64,000 nt of DNA, from the NCBI RefSeq assembly GCF_035046505.1, contig NC_089822.1, forward strand, positions 62,001 to 126,000, written 5' to 3'. Below are positions 1-11,100 of the stretch, piece by piece. Every line of letters begins with the position of its first letter. Within the stretch, counting starts at the first letter, position 1. The translations under genes were made by a program, and so were the position numbers. The notes under the pieces were generated by a model. It was not told the DNA's origin. It worked only from the letters and a program-made list of their open reading frames with translations, and ran no database searches. The stretch is from Tiliqua scincoides (taxonomy: Eukaryota > Chordata > Lepidosauria > Squamata > Scincidae).

Positions 1-715
1 TTTGCCTGCCCAGCTGCCCCTGCACATGAAACAGCACTTCCAAGAACATTGGGGTCCTGGCTTTGAACTTCCTAGCTAGCAGTCTAAATTTGACCTCCAG
101 GACCTATCAGCTACATTTACCCCTGTGGTTGATGCCAACATGCACCACAACAGCTACCTCCTCCCCAGCACTCTCCACTAGCCTGCCTAGATGAGATGTG
201 ATGTCCACAACCTACGCACCAGCCAGGCAAGGCACTATGTGGTCCTCAGTGTCACAAACCCCGCTCTGTATGTTCCAGACAATGGAACTGCCCACTGCAA
301 GAAAGCCCTGACCCCCCTCCTGCCTAGGAGTATCTTTGTTGTGACTGGATATGGACCTGTCCCCTTAAGAAGGGATCCTCCCTAGGGGATCAGTTCCCTG
401 CTCTCCAGAGTAACTTTCTGCAGCCCTGTGACATCCTACCCTGGAGCTGCCCCCTGAGGGTGGAATGATGCCTACACGTGCCCAGGGGTCCCTCTCCACC
501 TACCTCTGGTCCTCCAGGTTGGCACCAAGGCTTCAAGGGAGTGACCCATTCCCTGAGACCCTGGAGCTCCTTGCTCTGAAGACACACTCATGACTGATGC
601 CGCAGAGGCATATAGTCATACCTCTGACATGCCATGCAGAACACTGGTGAGCCCTGGCTGTTGGACTGCATAGTTCTGTGTTTTGGGATTCTTAAGGAAG
701 TCTAAGAACTGTGCC
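1..715 (-). mobile_element. CR1 LINE, 5' region, antisense, runs off left edge
   Basis: The opening bases (TTTGCCTGCCCAGCT, then CACTTCCAAGAAC) match the 5' part of the antisense CR1 at 13454-13508. The text up to about 715 resembles the ORF1-side region of squamate CR1s as I remember it. It is diverged and has no useful open frame. The right edge is approximate. Confidence 0.5.
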
Positions 716-1679
716 TGGAGACGTAGGCCATCTGTCAGCAGCGCCGAGAGAGTACCAAATATTCTTCTGCCCGCCTGGAGATGAGGAATCCGGACCTCCC
801 CCATCCTTTGCCTCTGTGTCCTGAGGGGCTGGCTGGTTTCTTGTTTTCCGTCAGGAATAATAATATTCCCGAGAGTAGGGTGAGAACTACTCTGAAACTG
901 TGGCAACAAAAGCAGGTGAGCAGACCCACAGCAACACAATGCAGCAGGATAACAGTCTTTCGTGGGAAGGAAAGCCATGTGGCTGCGCCAGAACAGGAAA
1001 TGCAGCCAAACGAGAACCAGGCCTCCAGAGCCAGGGCTCTCCCACAAGCCTGGTCTCCTGAGGATCTGCGCTGCCCTCCTCTGAACCCATCTTGGTTTGC
1101 TTGCATCTTCCATGCTGGGCACCTGCTGAGGTGGCTTCCAAACGGGATTGGCCAGAGGTAGAATGGCTGAGGGTTTGGGGAGCCAGGAGAGCTAATGGAA
1201 CATTCATGTGCCGGTGATGTGTTTCTGTGGTGAGCCAGCAGAGGGTGTTGCTGCTCGCAAACCAGATAAGGCAGAACTCCCAGCTAAGGGATCAGCACCC
1301 TAAAAGCCTGCAGTGCCCCAAAGAAGAACCTGTCTGTTGCAGCAGAAGCATTTGTGGACTGCAGGCAGGTGAAGTGAGGCAAGCAGGCAGCATGTCACTG
1401 CAGATGGATATAGCAAAAGGAGGGAAGGGAGCATAAAGAGTGGGGGTCTGAGTGCCATGGGGCACAGTCTGGGATCAGCAGCCTGCCATGGGCAAAGGCC
1501 ATCCAGAGGCAGCAGAGAAAGCAGAGCCTCCCCTTTGTTAACCCAGGGAAGCTGTGCTGCCTCTGCCAGCCCAAAGGCTGTGGATGGCCACTGTGGTGCC
1601 CAAGAGGTCCTGCTGCAGAGGCCCCTCCTTGCGCATTGGGTGCTCAGGCATCCTTAATGTGGAAGTCCTGTTAGACTGA
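716..1679. other. Intergenic stretch with nothing recognised
   Basis: No convincing exon, RNA gene or repeat end was seen. The overlapping short open frames on both strands have no family features. Confidence 0.4.
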
Positions 1680-2178
1680 GGGCGCAATCCTAACCAGCAG
1701 TTATGCCTGCATAGGAGGCTGTGGAGGGTTGCAAACAGGCAGGCAGGCAGAAGCCTCCGCAATGGCTCCCGCACCTCCACTTGTGTCAGCGCTCTTGTGC
1801 GGATGCAAGCAACAAAGGTAGGTGTGGGGAGGGGGTGGGAGGGGAGATTCTGGGGGGGAGGGCGGGTGATGGGCGGCCCCGGGGGCGCGCGCATGGGGAG
1901 CCGGGGGCAGGGCTGGGACCTGGCAGTTATGCTGGATCCCAACCCCAGTCCCCAGAGAGAACGGAGCGGCTTCCAGCTGCTCCGCTCTCCTCGGACTTGT
2001 GCCACCTCCAGAGGTGGCGCAGGTCCGAGGAAATCCATAGGGGCATGCACCCTTACCCAGGGGTAAGGGGAAGAGCTCCCCCTTGCCCGTGGCTGAGCCG
2101 CTGCACTCAACGAACCTGTGTTGGATGCAGCGAAAGCCTCCTGGCTTGCCTGCTCCAGTGCAGTTTTGGATTGTGCCC
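1680..2178. mobile_element. MITE 1, Harbinger-like, about 500 bp
   Basis: It starts GGGCGCAATCCTAACC and ends GGATTGTGCCC, forming terminal inverted repeats. It is flanked by the 3-bp repeats TGA and TAA, close to the TWA target sites of PIF/Harbinger elements. Inside, 1989-2030 is a near-perfect hairpin with arms of about 20 bp. It has no coding capacity. Confidence 0.6.
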
Positions 2179-2197
2179 TAAGTCAGATAGAAATTAA

Positions 2198-2390
2198 GGG
2201 CACAATCCTAACCCCTTATATCAGTGCTTTCCAGCACTGGCATAGCAGTGCCAATGGGAAATGTGTTGCATCTTGCAGTTGAGTGTCATTCACAGAGGCC
2301 TCCTCAAAGTAAGGGAATGTTCCCTTACCTCAGAGCTGCATTGCATTGCAGTGCTTTCCAGCACAGACACAAGGGATTAGGATTGCACCC
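2198..2390. mobile_element. MITE 2, Harbinger-like
   Basis: It begins GGGCACAATCCTAACCCCTT and ends GGATTAGGATTGCACCC. Its termini and interior (GTGCTTTCCAGCAC) match the MITE at 12334-12524. It lies in a CR1 ORF2: 2179-2197 is a CR1 scrap (TAAGTCAGATAG) whose continuation resumes at about 2561. Confidence 0.65.
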
Positions 2391-2393
2391 AAA

Positions 2394-2560
2394 GGCCCAA
2401 TCCTATCCAACTTTCCAACACCAGTGCAGCCCCGAGAAAAGGGAACCAATGTTCCCTTACCTTGTGGAGACTTCCATAACTACTCTCCCACCATAAGATG
2501 CAGTGCATACCTCTTTGGCACAACTACACCAGGGATAAGAAGTTGGATAGGTTTTGGCCC
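2394..2560. mobile_element. MITE 3, second Harbinger-like subfamily
   Basis: It begins GGCCCAATCCTATCCAACTT and ends TTGGATAGGTTTTGGCCC. The same family is at 10694-10870. It abuts MITE 2 inside the same CR1. Confidence 0.6.
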
Positions 2561-3210
2561 TAGGTTCAGGTTGAAAGAGAAGACATTACAGACCTAATTG
2601 ACAAATTAAAGATCAATATCACCGGGCCCTGATGGCCTCCACCCAAGAGTTACTAAGGAACTGAAGAATGAAGTTGCTGATCTCTTCACTAAGGTATGCA
2701 TCTTGTCCCTCAAAACGGCCACCGTGCCAGAGGATTAGAGGACAGCAAATGTCACACCAATGTTTAAAAAGGGAAGGAGGGGGGACCCGGGAAACTATAG
2801 GAGAGTCAGCCTAACATCTATTCCAGGTAAGATGGTGGAATGCCTCATCCAAGATAGAATTTCAAAACATAGATGAACAGGCCTTGCTGAGGGAGAATCA
2901 GCATGGCTTTTGTAAGGGTAAGTCTTGCCTCACAAAACTTTTAGAATTCTTTGAAAAGGTCAACAGGCTTGTGGATGCAGGAGAACCCATGGACATTATA
3001 TATCTGGACTTTCAGAAGCCGTTTGATACAGTCCCTCACCAAAGGCTACTGAAAAACTCCACAGTCAGTCTAGGAATTAGAGGGCAGATCCTTTCCTGGA
3101 TTAGGAACTGGTTGAGGACCAGGAAGCAGAGAGTGGGTGTCAATGGGCAATTTTCACAACGGAGAGAGGAGGAAAGTGGAGTGCTCCAAGGATCTGACCT
3201 GGGACCTGTT

Positions 3211-3693
3211 CATCCTTCAGTCTTGGAAGACTATGGTATCGCGCTCTGAATGCTGGTTCTGGAACAGAGTGTCCTCTTCAGTGCGCGAAGCCTGGGCAAA
3301 GTAGATATGGAGGATAGACTGTTACTCATGCAGCAAATCCGCCCCCTCCACATCGCTGAAATGGTCCAATAGAAAGGCAAAAGCCAATACGGTTGGTTCC
3401 AGCGGCATCGCAGGAGTTGCCAGAATGTGACTGTGTTCAGCCACAAACTGCCTCAGGGACTCCAGCTCTGGATTTTGCCTCGAGGTTGACTCCTGAAGCC
3501 TTTTCCGTAACTGGATGTAGCCACAAGGCAGTGGAGGTTTGGGATCAGAGTTCTCTCAGATGAGCTGCCTTCCCAGACTGACGAGTCCCATCTACCTATC
3601 CCATCTAGAGACCCATCTAGTCTCTTACAACAAGTACAGCCAAACTGAGAGCCTATTCTTATCCCCCAGCCCCCAGGGGTACAGCCCCCCTGT
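3211..3693 (-). mobile_element. Unclassified retroposon inserted in CR1, tail shared with 5S SINE
   Basis: This 480-bp block splits the CR1 reverse transcriptase. It is flanked by ACCTGT at 3205-3210 and again at about 3696-3701, consistent with a target-site duplication. Read on the minus strand, its 3' end contains ATACCATAGTCTT and CAAGACTGAAGG, which is also the tail of the 5S-derived SINE at 59911-59946. No open frame of note is present. The family name is unknown to me. Confidence 0.55.
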
Positions 3694-4935
3694 GACCTGT
3701 ACTTTTCAATCTATTCATAGATGACCTGGAGGCAGGGCTAAGCAGCGAAATGGCCAAGTTTGTGGATGAAACCAAACTTCTCTGAGTGGTGAAGACCAGA
3801 AGTGATTGTGAAGAGCTCCAGAAGGATCAAGTCTAAGATATTAAAAATAAAATACTGAAATGAACGGGGACCCACCTGAAATTGCCTCCTGACCCCCAGT
3901 TTGAGGAACACTGGGCTAATGGGTTCTGAGCTGTCAGTGACAGAACTGGAGAGAGATCTTGAGGTGGTGGTGGACAGCTCAATGAAAGTGTCGACCAATG
4001 TGTGGTGGCAGTGAAGAAGGCTAATTCCATGCTTGGGGTCATTAGAAAAGGTATTGAGAACAAAACGGCTAATATTTTAATGCCGTTGTACAACTTGATG
4101 GTAAGGCCACACCTGGAGTATTGTGTCCAGTACTGTTTGTCACATCTCAAGAAGGACATAGTGGAGATGGAAAAGATGCAAAGGAGAGCAACCGAAATGA
4201 TTACTGGGCTGGGGCACCTCCCTTACGAGGAAAGGCTACAGCGTTTGGGACTCTTCAGTCTGGAAAAAAGGTGCCTGAGGGGGAACATGATTGAGACATA
4301 CAAAATCATGCAGGGGCTGGATAGAGTGGATAGAGAGACACTCTTTTCCCTCTCACATAACACCAGGACCAGGGGACATTCACGAAAATTGAGTGTTGGG
4401 AGAATTAGGACAGACAAAAGAAAATATTTCTTTACTCAGTGTGTAATATGTCTGTGGAACTCCTTGCCACAGGAAGTAGTGACGGCATCTTGCCTAGATG
4501 CCTTTAAGAGGGGATTGGACAAATATCTGGAGGAAAAGTTCATCACAGGTTACAAGTCATGGTAGGTTTGTGCAAGCTCTTGGTTTTAGAGGCAAGCTGC
4601 CTCTGATTGCCAGATGCAGGGGAGGGCACCAGGACGCAGGTTGTGCCTGTTGTCTTGTGTGCTCCCTGGGGCATTTGGTGGGCCACTATGAGATACAGGA
4701 AGTTGGACTAGATGGGTCCTTGGACTGATCCAGCAGGGTTCTTCTTATGTTCTTAAGTGCTGTTGTTGCTGGTACTTCAAGAAATATGCAGGAAGGCAAG
4801 CCATGGGGGGGGGGGGAGACACGTTAGCACCCCTGTCTATGTTCCTTTTTCACATACGCACACACACACTTGTTCTCTTTGTATGTGCTGGACATATATG
4901 TATGTGCTGTATGTGCTTTGTATGTGCTCGATGCA

Positions 4936-5853
4936 GGTGCTGGACTATCGGCTTGCGCTGAATGGGGTAGCACTCCCTCTGAAGGAGCAGGTCCGCAGCT
5001 TGGGGGTCCACCTGGACTCGCAGCTGCTCCTGGATTCCCAGGTGGCGGCTGTGGCTAGGGGGGCCTTCGCTCAGCTTCGGCTGGTGCGCCAGCTGCGGCC
5101 GTACTTGGATCGTGCAGACCTGGCCACGGTGATCCATGCCTCTGTGACATCGAGATTAGATTACTGTAACGCGCTCTATGTGGGGCTGCCCTTGAAGACG
5201 GTTCGGAAACTGCAACTAGTGCAGAATGCGGCGGCCCGTGTGGTTACTGGAGGTAGGCGGTTCGACTCTGTCAGTCCGCTTCTCCAGCGGCTGCATTGGC
5301 TGCCCATTCGTTTCTGGGCCCAATTCAAGGTGCTGGTATTGACCTTTAAAGCCCTATACTGCTCTGGACCAGGGTATCTTAGAGATCACCTGCTCCCGTA
5401 CAATCCGGCTTGTCCTCTTAGGTCATCAGAGAAGGCCTTTTTACAAGTGCCGCCGCCTAAGGAGGTACATGGGGCGGCTGCAAGAAATAGGGCCTTCTCA
5501 GTAGTGGCACCAACGCTATGGAACTCCCTTCCCCCTGACTTAAGAATGGCTCCCTCTCTTGAGACCTTTCGGCGAGGCCTGAAGACCCTTCTGTTTAAAC
5601 AGGCCTTCTGAGTTCTCGGCCTTTTAACATCTTTTCAACATCTTTTAATATTTTTTACAGGCCTGATTCTTTTATGACTTGCTGCTGCTCTATGCTCTTT
5701 TTACCTATTTTTTACTCTGACTGCTGTTTTTTATGATGTGTTAATATGTTTTTATTTGTTTTTAAATTATGTTTTTATATGTTGTAAGCCGCCTTGAGTC
5801 CCTTTGGGGAGAAAGGCGGGATAAAAATAAAGTTATTATTATTATTATTATGT
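4936..5853 (+). mobile_element. L2-like LINE, ORF2 C-terminus and 3' end
   Basis: An open frame to 5611 carries the LINE RT C-terminal motifs [50 protein letters not shown] and LHWLPIRFWAQFKVLVLTFK. The 3' UTR ends with GTAAGCCGCCTTGAGTCCC and an (ATT)n tail at about 5834-5853. It is 5'-truncated, and the frame is unbroken over about 225 codons, so the copy is fairly young. Confidence 0.85.
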
Positions 5854-5887
5854 ATGCGATTTCAGCAGACCTGGGCGCAACCCACCA

Positions 5888-6405
5888 ACATAAGAACGTA
5901 AGAACAGCCCTACTGGATCAGGCCATAGGCCCATCTAGTCAGCTTCCTGTATCTCACAGCGGCCCACCAAATGCCTCAGGGAGCACACCAGATAACAAGA
6001 GACCTGCAAGGCTTCCTGGGAATTGTAGTTAAGAACATAAGAACAGTCCCACTGGATCAGGCCATAGGCCCATCTAGTCCAGCTTCCTGTATCTAACAGC
6101 GGCCCACCAAATGCCCCGGGGAGCACACCAGATAACAAGAGACCTCATCCTGGTGCCCTCCCCTGCATCTGACATAACCCATTTCTAAAATCAGGAGGTT
6201 GCGCATACTCATCATGGCTTGCAACCCGTAATGGATTTTTCCTCCAGAAACTTGTCCAATCCCCTTTTAAAGGCGTCCAGGTCAGATGCCAGCACCACAT
6301 CCTGTGTCAAGGAGTTCCACAGACCAACCACACGCTGAGTAAAGAAATATTTTCTTTTGTCTGTTCTAACCCTCCCAACATCAACACTGCAGTTGCACCT
6401 TGGCA
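5888..6405 (-). mobile_element. Double CR1 3' tail, antisense
   Basis: 5888-6000 is a short antisense CR1 tail and 6031-6405 a second, longer one reaching into ORF2. A 30-bp linker at 6001-6030 joins them; its complement begins ACTACAATTCCCAGG. The same arrangement recurs at 14316-14457 and 27127-27262. Confidence 0.75.
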
Positions 6406-7142
6406 AGTGTCCTCTCAACAAACTACAAGTCTCTTTTCATTGGCTCTCACTATGCCACCATCTTGCAACCTGCACAAGGAAGAGGGATGAGGATGGTTGA
6501 CTTTGGTGTGTGGACCTTGTCAAGGAGGACAGTGGTGTGGTGTCAAGACTCCTGTTGTCCAGTGGGATGCCAAGGAAAGCTGCATCTCGTCCAGGATAGA
6601 TGGAAGCTTACATTGGGCTGTTTTCCCTGCCAGCTAGCTAGGTGCTGGGGCACAGGCTTCATTGGCTGGCATCACCTGCCCAGTTGTTAGGAGCTCCAGA
6701 GGAATCCCAGGCTGGGTGATATAACTTTCAGGGGCAATGGGAATGGTGACCAGAGGGGGGATTTTTCAGTGGGGGGCACTGATCTTTGGAGGGAAAAAGC
6801 CATGTTGAGGTGCCAGGTGCCTGCACTCTCCGTTTTCAGGCATGGGGCTAAACACAGTTCCTCCCCACTCCCAGCATTCAGGTGGGAGGTGATTCCAGGT
6901 GTATCTGGGCTAAGGGTTGTCTAGAGATTTTCAAATAGTGCTTTGCTGTGACATTTTATAATGTGTTGTTTTGTTGAAAAGGCTGCAGGTGGGCAGTCCT
7001 CTCACCAGGGACCATGCGAGGGGGGTAAAGGGGTAATTTGTACCTGAGTCCAGGTCAAAAAGGGCGCCCAGGACCCAAAGAAGGGGGCCCCCAAATGTCC
7101 TTGGATCTTACATTTTCCAGTTTCACCTGGACTAACTGCCCC
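6406..7142. other. Intergenic, nothing recognised
   Basis: No exon or repeat end was identified between the CR1 pieces. Confidence 0.4.
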
Positions 7143-7372
7143 AGTGAGATAAGAAGAGCCCTGCTGGATCGGGCTGAAGGCCCACCTAGTCCAGCTTCCT
7201 GTATCTCCCAGTGGCCCACGCACGCAAGACCACAGACACAGCCCGAGTGCTGCTGCCCTCCCTGCCTCTGGCATCAGAGGCAGCCTGCCTGGAAAGCCAG
7301 GAGGGTGCACATACCCACGTGACTCCAGAAATCGGTCCGATCCCTGTGGCGAGGAGTTCCATAGACTAACGA
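7143..7372 (-). mobile_element. Diverged CR1 3' end, antisense
   Basis: GATAAGAAGAGCCCTGCTGG, the GTCCAGCTTCCTGTATCTC block and GAGGAGTTCCATAGACTAAC match the antisense CR1 3' region with many changes. It ends at the edge of the TMEM8B CpG island. Confidence 0.7.
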
Positions 7373-7375
7373 CAG

Positions 7376-8130
7376 CCCCCGCAGCTCGCAGCCCCTCCGT
7401 GCTGCGGCGCCGGAGAGGGCGGCGGCTCCGGGCCTGACGTCACGGCTGCTGGGCAGTCGGAGCCGGCGCGCGAGACTCGCTGCCGGCTGAGCATGGGCCG
7501 CGCCGGGCTCGGGAGGCTCCGGCTGCCGCTGCTGCCGCTGCTGCTGGCCTGGCTCGGCCCGGGGCGCCCGGCCGGTGAGTGGGGCGGGGCGGGGCGGGGC
7601 GGGTCCCGCGGAGCTGTCCGCGCTGCCGGTGCTGAAGGGCGGCGGGCGCTCCCTGGCCTGTGCACGGGCCCCCTCCGCCAGCCAGCCTGCCGCGAGGGAG
7701 GGGAAGGGCGGGCTCCCTGCCAGGGGCCACTCGCCGGCCTGCCGCCCTCCGCCCGTCTCGCCGCGACCCGCTGCCGGGGCCGCTGCGGAGGGCCTCGCGG
7801 CAGGCCGGCACTGCTCCGCGGGCAGCTGGAGCCAGGCGGCCGGCGAGCGCGCGCCCCGAGCCACCGCAGGCCCCTCTCCGGAGCAGAGGCTGGCGCGTGT
7901 GCCGCCCGCCCGCCCGCCGCCTGGGCCGGCGCTCCACTTCTGTGCCCGGACCGCCCTCCCCGCGGCAGCCGCGGTCCTCTCTGCGCCGCTCTTGTGCTGC
8001 TGTCGCCCGCGGGGCTGAGCGCCTTCCTGGGCGGAGGCGCGGGACGGGGAAGCGGGGGGGGTCTCGCCCCCGGACCCGCCAAGGCAGCTGGCGAGGTGCG
8101 TCCCGAGTGCCAGGCCCCACTGAGCGCGCG
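7376..8130 (+). promoter_or_regulatory. CpG-island promoter of TMEM8B
   Basis: Very GC- and CpG-rich sequence surrounds the first coding exon and the start of intron 1. It includes tandem GGGCGG boxes at about 7583-7600. No TATA box is visible near the start codon, which fits a CpG-island promoter. Long open frames on both strands here are a by-product of base composition. Confidence 0.75.
7435..7442. promoter_or_regulatory. Full palindromic CRE (TGACGTCA)
   Basis: The palindrome TGACGTCA ends 50 bp before the TMEM8B start codon, inside the CpG island. It is the canonical site for CREB/ATF-family factors. Use in vivo is inferred, not shown. Confidence 0.55.
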
Positions 8131-11100
8131 GAGGGAAGGCGCAGCAGAAAGCAGCTGTTTGTTGCTGGCCCCAAGCAAGGCCTCGGATCCTGCGCAAGAT
8201 CCTCCCTGCAACTCACAGGCCGGCTAGCAAAGCCAGGAGGACAAGGGTCCAGGAACTCTCCACCTCCATGCCCAGTCCCCACCCCTCCGTAAGAACATAG
8301 CAACAGCCCCCCTGGATCAGGCCAGAGGCCCATCCAGTCCAGCTTCCTGCATCTCACAGCGGCCCACCAAATGCCCCAGGGAGCACACCAGATCACAAGA
8401 CTAGGCAGGACTAGAACCCAGGGATTGAAACTGCAGGGAAGTCAAGTTAGGCTAGGCATCAGAAAGAGTTTCCCAGCCATCAGCAAGAACTGTTTGGCAT
8501 TGGCTGCCTTGTGCAGTGGGCAGCTCCACCTCACTGGAGTTTTCCAAGCAGAGGCGGATGTACCAGCTACCTCTGCTGAGCAGCGGTTGGCCCAGATGAC
8601 CTCCAAGTTCCCTTCCAAGTCTCACGGTCTATGGAAAGAGTGCAGGACAAGGCAGCGCATTTAATGGGTGGAAGAACTTACTCAGCATGGGAGCCATCAG
8701 CCCAAAACCACTTTGAATGTCTTTCCTTTTTCAGTCCAATCCAGTATGTATCTGAGTCAAGATTATTCTAGAGTCAAAAAGCAAGTTAGGAAGGGAGAAT
8801 CAGCCTGGCTTCTGTAAGGGTAAGTCTTGCCTCACGAACCTTATAGAATTCTTTGAAAAGGTCAACAGGCATGTGGATGTGGGAGAACCCGTAGACATTA
8901 TATATCTGGACTTTCAGAAGGCGTTCGACACAGTCCCTCACCAAAGGCTACTGAAAAAACTCCACAGTCAGGGAATTAGTGAACAGGTCCTCTCATGCAC
9001 TGGGAATTGGTTGAAGACCAGGAAACAGAGAGTGGGTGTCAATGGGCAATTTTCACAATGGAGAGGTGAAAAGCGGTGTGTCCCAAGGATCTGTCCTGGG
9101 ACCGGTGCTTTTCAGCCTCTTCATAAATGACCTGGAGACAGGGTTGAGCAGTGAGGTGGCAAAGTTTGCAGACGACACCAAACTTTTCCGAGTGGTGAAG
9201 ACCAGAAGTGATTGTGAGGAGCTCCAGAAGGATCTCTCCAGACTGGCAGAATGGGCAGCAAAATGGCAGATGCGCTTCAATGTCAGTAAGTGTAAAGTCA
9301 TGCACATTGGGGCAAAAAATCAAAACTTTAGATATAGGCTGATGGGTTCTGAGCTGTCTGTGACAGATCAGGAGAGAGAGCTTGGGGTGGTGGTGGACAG
9401 GTCGATGAAAATGTCGACCCAATGTGCGGCGGCAGTGAAGAAGGCCAATTCTATGCTTGGGATCATTAGGAAGGGTATTGAGAACAAAACGGCTAGTATT
9501 GTAATGCCGTTGTACAAATCTATGGTAAGGCCACACCTCGAGTATTGTTTCCAGTTCTGGTCGCCGCATCTCAAAAAAGACATAGTGGAAATGGAAAAGG
9601 TGCAAAAGAGAGTGACTAAGATGATTACGGGGCTGGGGCACCTTCCTTATGAGGAAAGGCTACGGCGTTTGGGCCTCTTCAGCCTAGAAAAGAGACGCCT
9701 GAGGGGGGGCATGATTGAGACATACAAAATTATGCAGGGGATGGACAGAGTGGATAGGGAGATGCTCTTTACACTCTCACATAATACCAGAATCAGGGGA
9801 CATCCACTAAAATTGAGTGTTGGGCGGGTTAGGACAGACAAAAGAAAATATTTCTTTACTCAGCATGTGGTTGGTCTGTGGAACTCCTTGCCACAGGATG
9901 TGGTGCTGGCGTCTAGCCTAGACGCCTTTAAAAGGGGATTGGACAAGTTTCTGGAGGAAAAATCCATTACAGGGTACAAGCCATGATGTGTATGCGCAAC
10001 CTCCTGATTTTAGAAATGGGTTATGTCAGAAGGCCAGATGCAAGGGAGGGCACCAGGATGAGGTCTCTTGTTATCTGGTGTGCTCCCTGGGGCATTTGGT
10101 GGGCCGCTGTGAGATACAGGAAGCTGGAGTAGATGGGCCTATGGCCTGATCCAGTGGGGCTGTTCTTATGTTCTTATGTTAAAGTGTTGGATAAATTGCA
10201 TAAGAACATAAGAAGAGCCCCTGGATCAGGCCAAAGGTCCATCTAGTCCAGCTTCCTGTATCTCACAGTGGCCCACCAAATACCCCAGGGAGCACACCAG
10301 ATAACAAGAAACCTCATTCTGGTGGCCCTCCCTTGCATCTGGCATTCTGACATAGCCCATTTCTAAAATCAGGAGGTTGCACATACACATCATGGCTTGT
10401 GACCTGTAACCTGTGTATGTGACCACATACACAGACCAACCACACGCTGAGTAAAGCTATATTTTCTTTTGTCTGTACTAACCCTCCCAACACTCAGTTT
10501 TAGTGGATGTCCCTTGGTTCTGGTGTTATGTGAGAGTGTAAAGAGCATCTCTCTACCCACTTAATCCTTCCCATGCATAATTTCGTATGTCTCAACCATG
10601 TCCCCCCTCAGGCATCTCTTTTATAGGCTGGAGAGGCCCAAACGCTGTAGCCTTTCCTCATAAGGAAGGTGCCCCAGCCCAGTAATCATCTTAGGGCCCA
10701 CTCCTATCCAACTTTACAGCTCCAGTGTAGCCACAATGCAGCCCTGTGGTAAGGGAACACATTTCCATACCTTGAGAAGGCCCCAGTGATTGCCCCTCCA
10801 CCACAGGAAGCAGCACAAACCCTACTGGCACAGCTGCACCAGCACTGGAAAATTGGATACAATTGGGCCCTTAGTCGCTCTCTTTTGCACCTTTTCCGTT
10901 TCCACTATGTCCTTTTTGAGATGTGACAACCAGAACTGGACGCAATACTCCAGGTGTGGCCTTGCCATCGGTTTGTACAACGGGATTATAATTTTAGTTT
11001 TATTCTCAATACCTTTTCCAATGATCCCCAGCATAGAATTGGCCTTCTTCACTGCCACCACACATTGGGTCAACGCCTTCATCAAGCTGTCCACCAGCAC

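Larger units (their letters stand above)
2179..4755 (+). mobile_element. CR1 LINE, ORF2 reverse transcriptase to 3' end, interrupted
   Basis: The sense CR1 ORF2 shows [20 protein letters not shown], then [18 protein letters not shown] of the reverse transcriptase. The C-terminal part follows at 4002-4565 ([20 protein letters not shown]) and then a 3' UTR ending in TTCTTATGTTCTTA. It is interrupted by MITEs 2 and 3 and by the 3211-3693 element, and part of the palm region near 3830-3910 is replaced. It is an old, broken copy. Confidence 0.85.

Noticed and set aside
7274-8396. Three overlapping long minus-strand open frames rich in Ala, Pro, Arg and Gly
   Set aside because: They lie over the TMEM8B CpG island and result from its GC content. 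No domain, splice logic or conserved motif is visible.
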